Assembly (NCBI GenBank): GCA_036569045.1 | Contig: DATCRI010000067.1 | Span: forward strand, 1 to 54,390 | Reading direction: 5' to 3' | DNA from: Chthoniobacterales bacterium | GTDB lineage: Bacteria > Verrucomicrobiota > Verrucomicrobiia > Chthoniobacterales > JAATET01 | Length of the DNA stretch: 54,390 bases | Part shown: positions 33,562-43,390 of the stretch, one piece after another | Position numbering within the stretch: the first letter of the stretch is position 1 | Layout: each line of letters begins with the position of its first letter | The notes under the pieces: generated by a model | Databases searched by the model: none | Told to the model about the DNA's origin: nothing | The model's input: only the letters and a program-made list of their open reading frames with translations | Made by a program: the position numbers and the translations under genes

Positions 33562-35100
33562 CTAGGTCGCCGGTTTTGCGGCGGAATAGGCGGGGGATTC
33601 TTCCTTCTCGGGCGCGCGCCACCAGCTGCGCCAGCCTTCGGCGATCTCGAGGCGCGCCCAGGCAAGCAGCGGACGGATCAGCAAGCGGATGTCGCCGGGC
33701 GCGAGCGTATAGCCGGCGGCGAGGTGCCGCATGCCGCAATTCATCCGGCCAAAGCGGCCGCGTTCGCGCCGGCTGCGAGCGATCGCCGCAAAGCGACGGT
33801 TGTAGGTGCGCATCACGTGGTAGGCCGAATGCGACGTCACGCCGGAGAACGGCGGACAGTGCAGCGCGGCGAGGCCTTCCTTGAAGGGCTTGGCCACCAC
33901 GCCGATGTAGTAAAGGCCGAGGTCGAGCAGGAAGGCCAGTTTCACGAGGTCGAACTCGCCGATGTATTCGTATTTGTCCTTGTAGAGCGCGGCGAACCAC
34001 CGCTGGTAGCTCCTCGAGAAATCGCGGTTGTATTTCTTCAATCGCGGCGCCATCGCCTCACCCCGCATCTGCGCGTCGATGAGGTCGACTGCGCTTGTCG
34101 AGGTGAAGGAAATCCAGTCCATGCCCGGGCTGTAGAAGGGATCGAGAAACGCCGCCGCATCGCCGACCAGCACATAGCCATCACCGGCATACGTCTCGCT
34201 GGAGTAGGCGAGATTCCGGCGCCAGTGGACGTCGCCCTCGATGAGCTCGGCATCGGCAAGCATCTCTCGCGCGACCGGATGCCGGAACAGGAAATCCTTC
34301 AGACGCCCGGCCAGATTTCCCTCGCCCTGCGGCCATTCGACAAGGCGCTGATCGAACACGACGCCGACGCTCACATCGCCGCCCTTGAGCGGAATCCACC
34401 AGCTCCACCAGCCGTCGCCGACCACGTGATTCGTCGCCGTGTTGCGAAAGCCGTGCGTCGCCGAGGCCCACTCGGGATATTTCGTCGCCAGCTCGAGCCC
34501 GTCCCAGTCCTTCACCCCGCGCCACCGGCCCCAGCAGGCCGCCGTCGGATGCTCCGCATTCGTCCGCCACCAACCCTGCTTGCGAGCCAGCAGACAGGCC
34601 ACCCCGGAGGCATCGACCACCCAGCGGGCCGAGAAGGTCTCCGTCGTCTCGCCGTGGCGGACGGTGACGGATTGCACGCCGCCAGCCTCGAGCACGACGT
34701 CCGTGACGTTCGCCGGGCGCAGCAGCGTCGCCCCGGCGTCCACCGCGCGACGCAGGACTTCCTCGTCGAGCACGGAGCGATCGACCTGGAACGACGGCAG
34801 CCGCACCTGGTAGCGGGGCCCGATCTCACTCGCCTCGGGCAGCGTGCGGACATCGTCGTTTGCGAACCAGAACCGCAGCCCCTGCTTGGCGAGCTGCGTC
34901 TCGTTGAGAAATTGCGTGAGACCGAGCCCGCGGGTGAGAAAATAGCCGCTCACCTCCACCGTGGCCTCACCGACCTTGCGGGTGAAGCGAGGCGATTTCT
35001 CCACGATCAAAACGCGCAGAGCGGGATTTTTCCGCAGGAGCAGCATCGCCGCAGAGCCACCGGACAGCGCTCCGCCGATGATAATGACATCATACAGCAT
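33562..35100 (-). CDS. Flavin-dependent halogenase-like oxidoreductase 1
   Basis: 512 residues: FAD motif DVIIIGGALSGGSAAMLLLR, acidic VEKSPRF, GDAAAFLDPFYSPGMDW (second FAD contact), and a variant of the halogenase WxWxIP motif (GWWSWWIPLKGG). It belongs to the tryptophan-halogenase-like flavoprotein group, which also contains pigment-cluster oxidoreductases that do not halogenate. The extended C-terminal ~120 residues with YHVMRTYNRRF are probably substrate- or membrane-facing. It is divergent from the LolA/MMPL pair across an 89-base gap that probably holds both promoters. Confidence 0.85.
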   Translation of the reverse strand: MLYDVIIIGGALSGGSAAMLLLRKNPALRVLIVEKSPRFTRKVGEATVEVSGYFLTRGLGLTQFLNETQLAKQGLRFWFANDDVRTLPEASEIGPRYQVRLPSFQVDRSVLDEEVLRRAVDAGATLLRPANVTDVVLEAGGVQSVTVRHGETTETFSARWVVDASGVACLLARKQGWWRTNAEHPTAACWGRWRGVKDWDGLELATKYPEWASATHGFRNTATNHVVGDGWWSWWIPLKGGDVSVGVVFDQRLVEWPQGEGNLAGRLKDFLFRHPVAREMLADAELIEGDVHWRRNLAYSSETYAGDGYVLVGDAAAFLDPFYSPGMDWISFTSTSAVDLIDAQMRGEAMAPRLKKYNRDFSRSYQRWFAALYKDKYEYIGEFDLVKLAFLLDLGLYYIGVVAKPFKEGLAALHCPPFSGVTSHSAYHVMRTYNRRFAAIARSRRERGRFGRMNCGMRHLAAGYTLAPGDIRLLIRPLLAWARLEIAEGWRSWWRAPEKEESPAYSAAKPAT

Positions 35101-35189
35101 GGGCGATCATCGTGCGTCCACTGCGAGATGATTGCCAGAAAGAATCCGTTGCTTCGCCGGTCGATTCCGGCATTTTACCCGTCCCGGCC

Positions 35190-35864
35190 ATGCGCAAATT
35201 CCTCCTGATCGCCCCTCTTTGTCTGCTCGGAATGAGCGCCCGCGCGGAGGAGATCCCGGCCGCCGCGATGGCTCCGATCAAGCGCTGGATTGCGCAGCAG
35301 GCCGACATTCGCACGCTCTCCGCCGACTTCGTCCAGACCCGCCGCCTGCGCGTGCTGCGCGACCCCGTGGCGCGCCCCGGCCAATTCTGGTTTGCGACAC
35401 CCGGCAGCTTCCGCTGGCAGCTCGGCAACCCGCCCGAGACGATCGCCCTGCGCCGCAAGGACGCCGTGTATCTGATCTCCGTGAAGGGGCGCAAATTCTC
35501 ACGGCAGAATCCCGCCGCGATGGCCGCGAAGAGCGGGATGCGGGACATGCCGATGATGGAGTTTCCCATGGCGACGGACTACGCCGACTTTGCGAAGCGC
35601 TTCGAGGTGCGCAGCATCAGGGTCGACGGCGGCCTCTGCACGGCGAACATCCTCCCTCGCGACGCCAGTGCGCGCAAATTTCTTCAGAAGGTCGAGGTCG
35701 TCTTCGACACGAACACGGGCAACATGCACGCCTTCGAGGTCGCCTTCCGCGACGGCTCCGCCCTGCGCAACGAGTTCTCCAACGTGCAGGTGAATCGCCG
35801 GATCGACCCGGAGACCTTCTCGTTCGACCTCACCGGCTACACCGAGATCCGTGGGAAAGATTAA
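35190..35864 (+). CDS. LolA-like outer-membrane lipoprotein carrier protein
   Basis: 224 residues with a signal peptide (MRKFLLIAPLCLLGMSARA) and a LolA-type domain: TLSADFVQTRRLRVLRDP, GQFWFATPGSFRWQLGNPPE and TNTGNMHAFEVAFRDGSALR. It would ferry a hydrophobic product or lipoprotein across the periplasm. In aryl-polyene clusters a LolA-like protein stands beside an MMPL exporter exactly as here. The 3' end overlaps the MMPL gene by 14 bases. Confidence 0.85.
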   Translation: MRKFLLIAPLCLLGMSARAEEIPAAAMAPIKRWIAQQADIRTLSADFVQTRRLRVLRDPVARPGQFWFATPGSFRWQLGNPPETIALRRKDAVYLISVKGRKFSRQNPAAMAAKSGMRDMPMMEFPMATDYADFAKRFEVRSIRVDGGLCTANILPRDASARKFLQKVEVVFDTNTGNMHAFEVAFRDGSALRNEFSNVQVNRRIDPETFSFDLTGYTEIRGKD

Positions 35865-38205
35865 GCTTCTCCTCGCGCTTGTCCTGCTGGCGGTCGTCGG
35901 CGTCGGTCTGTCCCGGATCAGCTTCAACGTCGACATCCTGAAGCTTCTGCCGGGCAACCTCACGCAGGTTCGCGGCCTCTCGCTTTTCCTCGAGCATTTC
36001 GCGCTGCCGAACGAACTCCTCATCACCGTCGAAGGCGATGACGCGAATGACGTCGAGACGGCCACCACCGCGCTCGCCGCCAAGCTCCGCACCCAGCCCG
36101 CGCTGGTGAAGCGCGCCGTCGACACCGCGCCGTGGGAATCCCACCCCGAGGACCTCGCGGAGCTCATCGCCTACCTGCTCCTCAATCAGCCGCCGGCCAG
36201 GATCGCGGAACTCACCCACCGCCTCGCGCCCGCCGAGGCCCCGCGAATCGCCCAGGCCGCGGTCGAGACGCTCAGTGAATCGATGGCGCCCGCGGATATT
36301 GCGATGCTCGGTTACGATCCCTTTGGCCTTGGCGCCTCGCTCTTCAGCTCTGGCCTCATCCCGGAAGACATGAAGTCGGAATTCTCGTCCGCCGACGGGA
36401 AGTTCCGCGTCGTCTACGTCGAGGCGGCGAAGCCGATCGAGAACTACGAGGACGCCATCGAATGGATCGGAAAGATCAGGAAGCTCGCCGAGGAAGGCGT
36501 CGCCGGGCAGCCCGTGAAGCTCGGATTCACCGGCCAGCCGGCCTTCGTGGCCGACATTTCCGGCACGATGAAGTGGGACATGATCTCGTCGTCGTGCGTC
36601 ACGATGCTCGTGATCGGTTTCATCTTCTGGCTGTGCTACCGCCGCGTGAGGCCACTGCTCGACCTGCTGCTCATGCTCGTCATCGTATTCGTCGTCTCGA
36701 TGGGCATCGCCGGCCTGTTTCTCCATGAACTCACGATCATCGGCGTGGGATTTGCCTCGATCATGATCGGGCTGAGCGTCGACTACGGCTACCTCGTCTA
36801 TCAAAAATCCCTCCACCAGCAGGGCACCCTGCGCGACCTGCAATGGGACTCGTTCCGGAACATTCTCTGGACCGCCGGCACCACCGCCGCCGCGTTCTTC
36901 GCCCTGAACCTCAGCAGCCTGCCGGGGCTTTCCCAGCTCGGGAATCTCGTGGGCATCGGCGTGATCGTCGGCGCGGTCGTGATGATTCTCATTTTCGCGC
37001 GCATCACCCAGATGTGGAAGAAATCCGTGCCGGCGCCCACGTTCGTCGAGCGCGCGTTCCACACTCCTGCTTTTCTGCGAGCCGGCGCCTGGGTGACGGG
37101 GCTCGTGCTCGTCGCGCTCGCCGTCACGCTCGTGATCAAGGGCCCGCCGCCCGTCGATTCCTCCGCCGGCACGCTGCGCCCCCGACACAGCGGCGCCTAC
37201 GACGCGATGGACCAGCTCTACGCGAAGCTCGCCGACGACCGCGATCTGCTCAGCCTGCTCGTGACGGGCGCCACCGAGGAGGAAGTCTTTACGCGACTGG
37301 AAAAAGCCGACGCCCAGCTCCAGGCCGCCCGGGCGCGTGGTGAGATTCGCAGCTACCACACCGCCCTCCCGCTCTGGCCGCATCTCGCGAACCAGCGCGC
37401 GAATCTTCCCGTGCTCGGCGCGCTCGCCGCGGAGGCACCCCGCCTCGAACAAACGCTCGCCGACGCCGGATTCGCGCCGGAGGCCTTCGGTCTTACGCGC
37501 GCCATCCTCGATCGATGGGCGACATGGGCAAAACAGACGCCGCCCATCTGGCCGGGCAATGCCGCGAGCCAATGGATCATGCGCCGCGCCGCCAGCCGCA
37601 CCGCGGGCGAATCCGTCGCGCTCGGCATCGTTCGCGCAACACCGGGCGACGAGGACAAGGTCGTCCGCGAGATTCAGACGGAAGGCGTTTATCTCGTGAG
37701 CTGGGGCCAGCTCGGGGCGGAACTCCAGCGCGTGGTGCCCGGCGAATTCCTCAAGCTCATCGGCGGCCTCGTCGGAATCGTGCTCGTGCTGCTGCTCATC
37801 GGCTTCCGCAGCCTCCGCGATGTCGGCCTGCTCGTCTTCTCGATGGCGCTCGTTTTCGTGGCCCTCGCCGGCGCGATGCGCGTCTTCGACCTGAGCTGGA
37901 ATTTCTTCAACATGGCCGCCCTGCTGCTCCTGCTCGGCACAGGCATCGACTACGGCATCCTCATGCTGCTGGCCCTGCGCCGGAACGGCGGGGACGTGCC
38001 CGAAGCGCAGCGCACGATCGGCCTCGTGGTCGCCCTGTGCGCGGCGGCGGCTGCCGCGGGATTCGGCACGATCGGCTGGGCAAACAACCGCGGCCTCGCC
38101 AGCCTCGGCGTGACCTGCGCACTCGGTCTCGCGCTCGACGCGCTCATCTCGATCTTCCTGCTCCCGGTGCTCTGGCGGATGATCCACCCGGCCCGGCGCG
38201 CCTAA
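35851..38205 (+). CDS. MMPL/RND-superfamily exporter
   Basis: 784 residues beginning with GTG. After membrane segment 1, a large periplasmic loop (~30-250) precedes the first membrane bundle with GFASIMIGLSVDYGYLVYQK. A second loop (~430-625) precedes the second bundle with LLLLGTGIDYGILMLLAL. Duplicated (G)xSxDYG / GTGIDYG motifs are MMPL hallmarks and include proton-relay Asp-Tyr pairs. It probably exports the lipid-like product of this locus together with the LolA-like protein. The stop overlaps that of the convergent halogenase-like gene by four bases. Confidence 0.9.
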   Translation: MGKIKLLLALVLLAVVGVGLSRISFNVDILKLLPGNLTQVRGLSLFLEHFALPNELLITVEGDDANDVETATTALAAKLRTQPALVKRAVDTAPWESHPEDLAELIAYLLLNQPPARIAELTHRLAPAEAPRIAQAAVETLSESMAPADIAMLGYDPFGLGASLFSSGLIPEDMKSEFSSADGKFRVVYVEAAKPIENYEDAIEWIGKIRKLAEEGVAGQPVKLGFTGQPAFVADISGTMKWDMISSSCVTMLVIGFIFWLCYRRVRPLLDLLLMLVIVFVVSMGIAGLFLHELTIIGVGFASIMIGLSVDYGYLVYQKSLHQQGTLRDLQWDSFRNILWTAGTTAAAFFALNLSSLPGLSQLGNLVGIGVIVGAVVMILIFARITQMWKKSVPAPTFVERAFHTPAFLRAGAWVTGLVLVALAVTLVIKGPPPVDSSAGTLRPRHSGAYDAMDQLYAKLADDRDLLSLLVTGATEEEVFTRLEKADAQLQAARARGEIRSYHTALPLWPHLANQRANLPVLGALAAEAPRLEQTLADAGFAPEAFGLTRAILDRWATWAKQTPPIWPGNAASQWIMRRAASRTAGESVALGIVRATPGDEDKVVREIQTEGVYLVSWGQLGAELQRVVPGEFLKLIGGLVGIVLVLLLIGFRSLRDVGLLVFSMALVFVALAGAMRVFDLSWNFFNMAALLLLLGTGIDYGILMLLALRRNGGDVPEAQRTIGLVVALCAAAAAAGFGTIGWANNRGLASLGVTCALGLALDALISIFLLPVLWRMIHPARRA

Positions 38206-39434
38206 CGAATCGAGAGTCCGGCGAGGTCCTCCGTGCCGACGAAGTGCTTCGAAAGAAACCGGATCACCCCGCGTCCGTAGGCCGAAGACGTGGTCGCGCC
38301 GGAGGCCATGCAGGCAATGTGCGTCTCGACGTGCCTGTGCATGAACCGGCTCAGCCACATGTTCCAGCGCTGCTCGAGCTTCACGCCGGTGTGATACATC
38401 GCAAACATGCGGCCATCGTAGTAGAGCTCGATGAGTTCCATCCACGCACCGATGAGTTCGTTCATCTTTGCCGCGTAGACCGCGGGGCGCGTGAGGTTGT
38501 CCGCAAGGATCTCCGCCGAATGCAGCGCCAGCCACATGCCGGGCGACAGCATCGGATCGACGAAGCCAAAGGCGTCGCCGACCATTGCCCAGTTCGCGCC
38601 GTGGCCGCGCTCCGAGACGAGCTGGTAGTTGGAATACGTCGCCACGTCCGTCACGCGTCGGGCGTCGCCCGCCGCGGCGGCGAGCGAGGGATCGTTGCGG
38701 ATCGCGGCTTCGAGCCGTTCCTCGGGCGTGGCGCCGAGCCTGGCGATCTCGTCCTTGTTCATCACGATTCCGACCGAAAGCCGGCCGCGCAGCGGAATTC
38801 GCCAGCACCAGCCGGCATTCATCCGCCCGATGAGCACCTGCCCGCGCGGCTCCTCGGGCGCGAAGCCCTCGAAATGGGCGAAGTGCGCGACATCCTTGCG
38901 CGAACCCAGCTTCGCAGGAATTCCCAGCGCTCGGGCGAACATGCGGCTGCGGCCCGACGCGTCGACGATGAAATCCGGCTGCCGGCCGCCCAGCGATGGC
39001 GCGGCGGCGAGTGTTTCCGGAGCGAGGCGCACGCGATCCGGACCGTCGCCTTCAATCTTCGCCTGGTGCACCACGCGCGTGACGCCGGCTTCGATGGCGC
39101 GTTCCTCGATCACCCGGTCGAAGCCCGGGCGCGGCACGTTGTAGGAATACGTCGGCAGATGGCAGGCCGCGACGGGCTGAAAGCAGAAGTCGATCTTCTC
39201 CTCCGGCGACATCACGAACGACACGCCGGGCTTGTAAACGCCGATCTCCGCGACGCGTTCCTCGACGCCGAGACGCCGCAGCACCGGGATGATCGCCGGG
39301 ATCAGCGATTCGCCGACGATGAGATCCGGCCGCCGTTCGTTCGTGAACAAGGTGACCTCCATGCCCTTCTCCCGAAGGAACGTTCCGAGCGCCGAGCCCG
39401 AGGGGCCGTTGCCGATAATCGCGATGCGTTTCAT
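38202..39434 (-). CDS. Flavin-dependent halogenase-like oxidoreductase 2
   Basis: 410 residues: RIAIIGNGPSGSALGTFLRE (FAD), GESLIPAIIPVLRRLG (family GESxxP), the halogenase motif CWRIP in AGWCWRIPLRG, which fits WxWxIP, and GDAFGFVDPMLSPGMWLAL. It is shorter than halogenase-like protein 1 and only distantly related. Real halogenation needs an active-site Lys I cannot place with certainty, so desaturation or hydroxylation is also possible. It is the last gene of a six-gene minus-strand operon. Confidence 0.85.
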   Translation of the reverse strand: MKRIAIIGNGPSGSALGTFLREKGMEVTLFTNERRPDLIVGESLIPAIIPVLRRLGVEERVAEIGVYKPGVSFVMSPEEKIDFCFQPVAACHLPTYSYNVPRPGFDRVIEERAIEAGVTRVVHQAKIEGDGPDRVRLAPETLAAAPSLGGRQPDFIVDASGRSRMFARALGIPAKLGSRKDVAHFAHFEGFAPEEPRGQVLIGRMNAGWCWRIPLRGRLSVGIVMNKDEIARLGATPEERLEAAIRNDPSLAAAAGDARRVTDVATYSNYQLVSERGHGANWAMVGDAFGFVDPMLSPGMWLALHSAEILADNLTRPAVYAAKMNELIGAWMELIELYYDGRMFAMYHTGVKLEQRWNMWLSRFMHRHVETHIACMASGATTSSAYGRGVIRFLSKHFVGTEDLAGLSIR

Positions 39435-40771
39435 GACCGTTTGATTTTGCCGCTGGCCGTTAGCGGTATCGCGTCCACAAATCGAAACTCAACCGGAATC
39501 TTGTAACGCGCGAGCGCCGCGCGGCAGCACGCGACGACGGACGACAACGTCGGCGGCTGCCCCGGATTCATCGCGACCAGCTCCGCCACGGGCACCGCGC
39601 CCGCCTTGGGATGCGGTCGGCCGCTCACCCGGGCGGCGCGAATGTCCGGATGCTCGCAAAGCACCGTCTCGACCTCCTCGGGGAAGCATTTCATGCCCGC
39701 GACATTGATCACCGAGTGGCTCCGCCCGACCAGATACAGGCAGCCATCCTCATCGCGACGGCAGAGGTCGCCGGTGCGGAACCAGCCGTCCTCGAGGATA
39801 TCCGCCTGCGGTCGCCAGGGATCGAGATAGGCGTCGAGCATGCCCGGGCCTCGCACGAAGAGTTCCTCGCCGCGCACGTCCACCTCGAAATCCGGCAGGG
39901 GCTTGCCGATCGAGTCCGGCTTTGCGCGGCCCGCCTCGAGATTGAGGATCGGCAGCCCGACTTCGATGATCCCCAGGCCCTGCGAAAGCGGCACGCCGTA
40001 GCGGGCCTCGAAGGCCTGCGCGGTCGCCACGGGCAACGCCGCGGCCGTGGAAACCGCAAGTCGCAGCGTCGGCCACGGCAGACCCGACGCCTCAGCGCCG
40101 AGCAGTCCGTGATGAAACGGCGCGCCGTAAAGCACCGTGCCGCCATGCTCGCGCGCCGAGGCCAGGATGTCCTCCGCGAGATGCGACGTGACGACGATCG
40201 TCGTCGCGCCATGCAGGAGGTAGAGCATGATCGACACCGCGAAGTGATGCGCCATCGGCAGGATCCAGACGACTCGATCGGCCGGCCCGATGCGCAGGCC
40301 ACGATTGGCCGCGGTCACGCGCGCGAGCAGCGTCTCGTGAGAAATGACGATGCCCTTGCTCCGGGCCGTCGTTCCCGAGCTGAAGCGGATGAAGGCCGGA
40401 TTCAGCGCCGCCAGCGCGGCCTCGTCGAAGGACGGCGCGGCCGGCGATTCGACCTCGTGCACGCTGCCGTCCGCCTCGACGATCGCGCCGGTCGCGGTGC
40501 GCCGGATCACCTCCACCTGCTCCCGCGGGCAAAGCTCGTCCGCGATCGGCACGAGACATTTGCCGGCCCGCACGATGGCCAGCGCGAGCACGATGTGCCC
40601 CACGCCGTTCGGGCAACGCAGGCCGACGCGCGCCGCCGGCACGGCCTCGATGGGCTGCGACGCGGTCTCCACCATCTCGATGAGGCGTCCGTAGGAAATT
40701 CGCTGGTCACCGCAAATCACGGCGATGGCCTCGCGATCGGCCGTGGCAAAAATGCGTTCAACGATGTTCAT
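39431..40771 (-). CDS. AMP-dependent acyl/aryl ligase
   Basis: 446 residues of the ANL superfamily: the phosphate loop FIRFSSGTTARSKGIVISH, DGWFRTGDLCRRDEDG, YLVGRSHSVINVAGMKCFPE and the catalytic Lys in LTASGKIKRS. It should adenylate a carboxylic acid and load it on CoA or on the ACP encoded three genes upstream. The N-terminal domain is short for the family. Both ends overlap neighbours by four bases. Confidence 0.9.
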   Translation of the reverse strand: MNIVERIFATADREAIAVICGDQRISYGRLIEMVETASQPIEAVPAARVGLRCPNGVGHIVLALAIVRAGKCLVPIADELCPREQVEVIRRTATGAIVEADGSVHEVESPAAPSFDEAALAALNPAFIRFSSGTTARSKGIVISHETLLARVTAANRGLRIGPADRVVWILPMAHHFAVSIMLYLLHGATTIVVTSHLAEDILASAREHGGTVLYGAPFHHGLLGAEASGLPWPTLRLAVSTAAALPVATAQAFEARYGVPLSQGLGIIEVGLPILNLEAGRAKPDSIGKPLPDFEVDVRGEELFVRGPGMLDAYLDPWRPQADILEDGWFRTGDLCRRDEDGCLYLVGRSHSVINVAGMKCFPEEVETVLCEHPDIRAARVSGRPHPKAGAVPVAELVAMNPGQPPTLSSVVACCRAALARYKIPVEFRFVDAIPLTASGKIKRS

Positions 40772-42018
40772 GATTTGCGGATGCGTTCGCGATCGGACCG
40801 GACGGCGGCCGCATCCACCGACTGACCGGAGGCGTGGAGAGCGGCGGCAATGCCCGCGGCCTCGCCGGTCGCGAGACACGTGCCCATCACCCGAATGGAA
40901 GCCTGCGCCTCGTGGCTGCAGGAAAGGCAGCGGCCCGCCACGAAGAAGGCGTCGAGGTCGCGTGCGCGCAGTGCGCCCAGAGGGATGTCGGCGGGACGCC
41001 CGTGCTCCGGATAACGCAGGCGCGGGCCGCGGTTCGACTCGCGCAATTCCATCGGCCACGTCGCGCGCGCGATAGCGTCGGGAAAACGCGTTCCGGTTTC
41101 GAGGTCGGCCGTCTCGAGTCGACTCCGGCCCACGACGCGGCGGCTTTCGCGAATCCCCACCCGGGCCGGGAACGCCGAAATCGCGCTCGCCGCAAAGCCC
41201 TCGACGGAACGCCTCAAGAACTCCGCAAGTCGCCACGCCAATGCGCGCCCCTCAGCCTCGAGCGCGGCAATATCCGCGGCCCGCGTCGGATCGTAGTCCG
41301 CCGCGCCCGCCAGATCGATGGTCACATAGGCCTCGCCGCCGCGACCGGTCGCGCGAAGTCCCGTGCCGAGCGCTCCGGCGGGCAGCTCCGTCGAGGCCAC
41401 CGCGCGAGCAATCTGCACCGAGATCCGGAGGCGACCGTCATCATCCAGCGTGCCCGCATCGACCCCGTGCAGCCCGAAAATGAAGGCAGGCCGTTGCAGG
41501 AATTCGGCCGGCGCCTGCTCGAAAGCCGCTCCGGCCAGCGCCGCGAGCGTGCCGTCGCCAGTCGTGTCGACGAGCGCGCGCGGCTTTACCGTGCGACGAG
41601 CGCCGCGCGTGGAAATTTCCACCTCGGCTCCCCCATCGCGCACCGCGATCACCTCCGAATGCAGGAGCACCTCGAGATTCCCGGTTTCGAGAACGATTTC
41701 ATCCGCGAGTCGCGCAAAGCCCGCAGGCTGATGCGGCAGCACGAACACGCGCCCCATGCGAACGGGCGCCACCGCCCCGCCAAGCTCGATCAGCCGCGTG
41801 GCGACCTCGGAGGCGAAGCCGGGATTTGCCCATCGCAAACCAGCCTCGTCGGCGAGTTCGTAAAGGCCGCAAAAGGAATGCACGAGGGCAACTGTTCCCA
41901 TTCCGCCCAGCGCACCGTGGCGCTCGACAAGCAGCGTGCGTGCGCCGCAGCGGGCGGCGGAGACGGCGGCCGCGAGCCCCGCGCTCCCGCCACCGGCCAC
42001 GAGAACGTCAATCGCCAT
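40768..42018 (-). CDS. FAD-dependent oxidoreductase (FAD_oxidored type)
   Basis: 416 residues: VLVAGGGSAGLAAAVSAARC, LLVERHGALGGMGTVALVHS, VDTTGDGTLAALAGAAFEQA and a C-terminal FVAGRCLSCSHEAQASIRVM. It is of the FAD_oxidored/HdrA-like fold common in pigment and cofactor pathways. The start at 42018 is preferred; the longer frame overlaps the condensation gene further. The reaction is unknown; oxidation or desaturation of an ACP- or lipid-bound intermediate fits the context. Confidence 0.85.
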   Translation of the reverse strand: MAIDVLVAGGGSAGLAAAVSAARCGARTLLVERHGALGGMGTVALVHSFCGLYELADEAGLRWANPGFASEVATRLIELGGAVAPVRMGRVFVLPHQPAGFARLADEIVLETGNLEVLLHSEVIAVRDGGAEVEISTRGARRTVKPRALVDTTGDGTLAALAGAAFEQAPAEFLQRPAFIFGLHGVDAGTLDDDGRLRISVQIARAVASTELPAGALGTGLRATGRGGEAYVTIDLAGAADYDPTRAADIAALEAEGRALAWRLAEFLRRSVEGFAASAISAFPARVGIRESRRVVGRSRLETADLETGTRFPDAIARATWPMELRESNRGPRLRYPEHGRPADIPLGALRARDLDAFFVAGRCLSCSHEAQASIRVMGTCLATGEAAGIAAALHASGQSVDAAAVRSDRERIRKS

Positions 42019-43390
42019 GGCCAGGGTTTTGTCTCGGGCCACCGAGCAGATCCTCGAGCAGGCGATCGACCATGACGCGGCGTTCGTCGTCGGTGATGGC
42101 GCCATCGCGCCACGAGAGCGCCAGGTTCACGCGCTCGCCGCGTTCGCACAGGAAAATGCCGGTGCCGGGCGGCGAGCCGAGGCTCGGCAGGTGGTTTGCG
42201 TTCTCGATCTCCGCGCCGGCGAAGCTCGTGAGCTCCGGAGCGAACTGCCCGGTGTGCGAATGGAAGAACGACGAAATCTCGCCGCCAAACTGCATCCGCA
42301 CGATCGTCATGAAAACCCGCGAAGGCATCCGCATCATCAACTCGAGCAGCGTCGCAAAAGACTCGTCGAGCCGTTCGCGCGTCATCTCGCCGAATTGCTT
42401 CTTCAATGCCGCCGCCGCGGCGTCCAGCGTGCCAAGTTCCTCCCGCATCGCGCAGAAGAAAAGGATCGTCATGTGATTGTGAAAGATCGGCCCTCGGCCG
42501 CCGCGCTTGCGCATCTGGATCGGCACACTCGCAATGTATCCCTCGGGAACCTTTCCGCGTTTCTCGAAGACGGCCTGATGGGCGCGCGTCGCGCAGGCGA
42601 GGTAATACGGCAGCGGGAACAGCGAGCCCGTCATCTGCTCGGCGCGAGCCCGCACGATCGCCGACTCGGCGGGAGTGAGCGGGATCAACTCGTAGCGGCA
42701 GTGGCCGGGACGCGGGCGCGGGCCGTTGAGCGAGCGGACGCCGACGCGATCGAGCTTTGCGAGCCGCATCACGGCAGCCTTCGCCCGTTGAAATTTCTGG
42801 CCGAAGCTCACCGGCGCCCGAACGGGGTCCGGCGTCTCGCACGACAGATCCTCTCCCTCCGCGAGCCGGCCGAGATCCGCGAGCAGCAGCTCGGCGCCCT
42901 TGCCATCCATCAACAAATGCGACCAGGTGAGCGCTACGACGCTCCGGCCGTCACGAAGCTCGAGGACATCGAGTCGCGCGTTGAAGGTGATGCCGTCCTC
43001 GACGCACGGCTCGTGCATGCGCTCCTGCAGCGTCGCCATACCGTCCTCGACGGTCACGGCTTCCGGCCCGAGCGCGCCGGGTGATCCCGGCTCGCGCCAG
43101 AACCCGATCGGCAGGGGCCGGTCCGGCGGCGGCGGCACTTCCCAATACGCGAGCCACGTGCGCCAGCTCCGTCGCAGACGGCCGGTGAGCAGCGGGTGCT
43201 TTTGCACGACGCGACGCGCGGCGACGCGCAGCTTCGCGAGGTCCGGCACCCGATCGAGCTCGAGCAGGGACTGGCTGATGTGCGCCCCCTGACCGGTGCG
43301 ACGCATGAAGGCATCCATCGCGATCAGAAACGAATCGGGGACGCGCGTCGGAACGCGGGCGATGGACGCGGACTCGCCTTGCGCGGCCAT
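42008..43390 (-). CDS. Condensation-domain-like acyltransferase
   Basis: 460 residues resembling the CoA-dependent acyltransferase/NRPS condensation superfamily. The active-site motif is SHLLMDG (His158, Asp162, Gly163), so the first His of HHxxxDG is Ser while the catalytic second His is kept. LCERGERVNLALSWRDGAIT near the end fits the DFGWG-equivalent region loosely. It would join the ACP-bound acyl group to an amine or alcohol acceptor. The start overlaps the ACP stop by one base (TGATG). Confidence 0.78.
   Translation of the reverse strand: MAAQGESASIARVPTRVPDSFLIAMDAFMRRTGQGAHISQSLLELDRVPDLAKLRVAARRVVQKHPLLTGRLRRSWRTWLAYWEVPPPPDRPLPIGFWREPGSPGALGPEAVTVEDGMATLQERMHEPCVEDGITFNARLDVLELRDGRSVVALTWSHLLMDGKGAELLLADLGRLAEGEDLSCETPDPVRAPVSFGQKFQRAKAAVMRLAKLDRVGVRSLNGPRPRPGHCRYELIPLTPAESAIVRARAEQMTGSLFPLPYYLACATRAHQAVFEKRGKVPEGYIASVPIQMRKRGGRGPIFHNHMTILFFCAMREELGTLDAAAAALKKQFGEMTRERLDESFATLLELMMRMPSRVFMTIVRMQFGGEISSFFHSHTGQFAPELTSFAGAEIENANHLPSLGSPPGTGIFLCERGERVNLALSWRDGAITDDERRVMVDRLLEDLLGGPRQNPGHGD

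Noticed and set aside
33435-33665. Upstream extension of the PlsC-family gene to 33665
   Set aside because: The added ~77 residues are Pro/Arg/Ser-rich and overlap the halogenase-like gene; the conserved protein begins at 33434.
35830-38808. A 992-codon minus-strand frame opposite the MMPL gene
   Set aside because: Antisense shadow of the exporter; its translation is charged low-complexity sequence.
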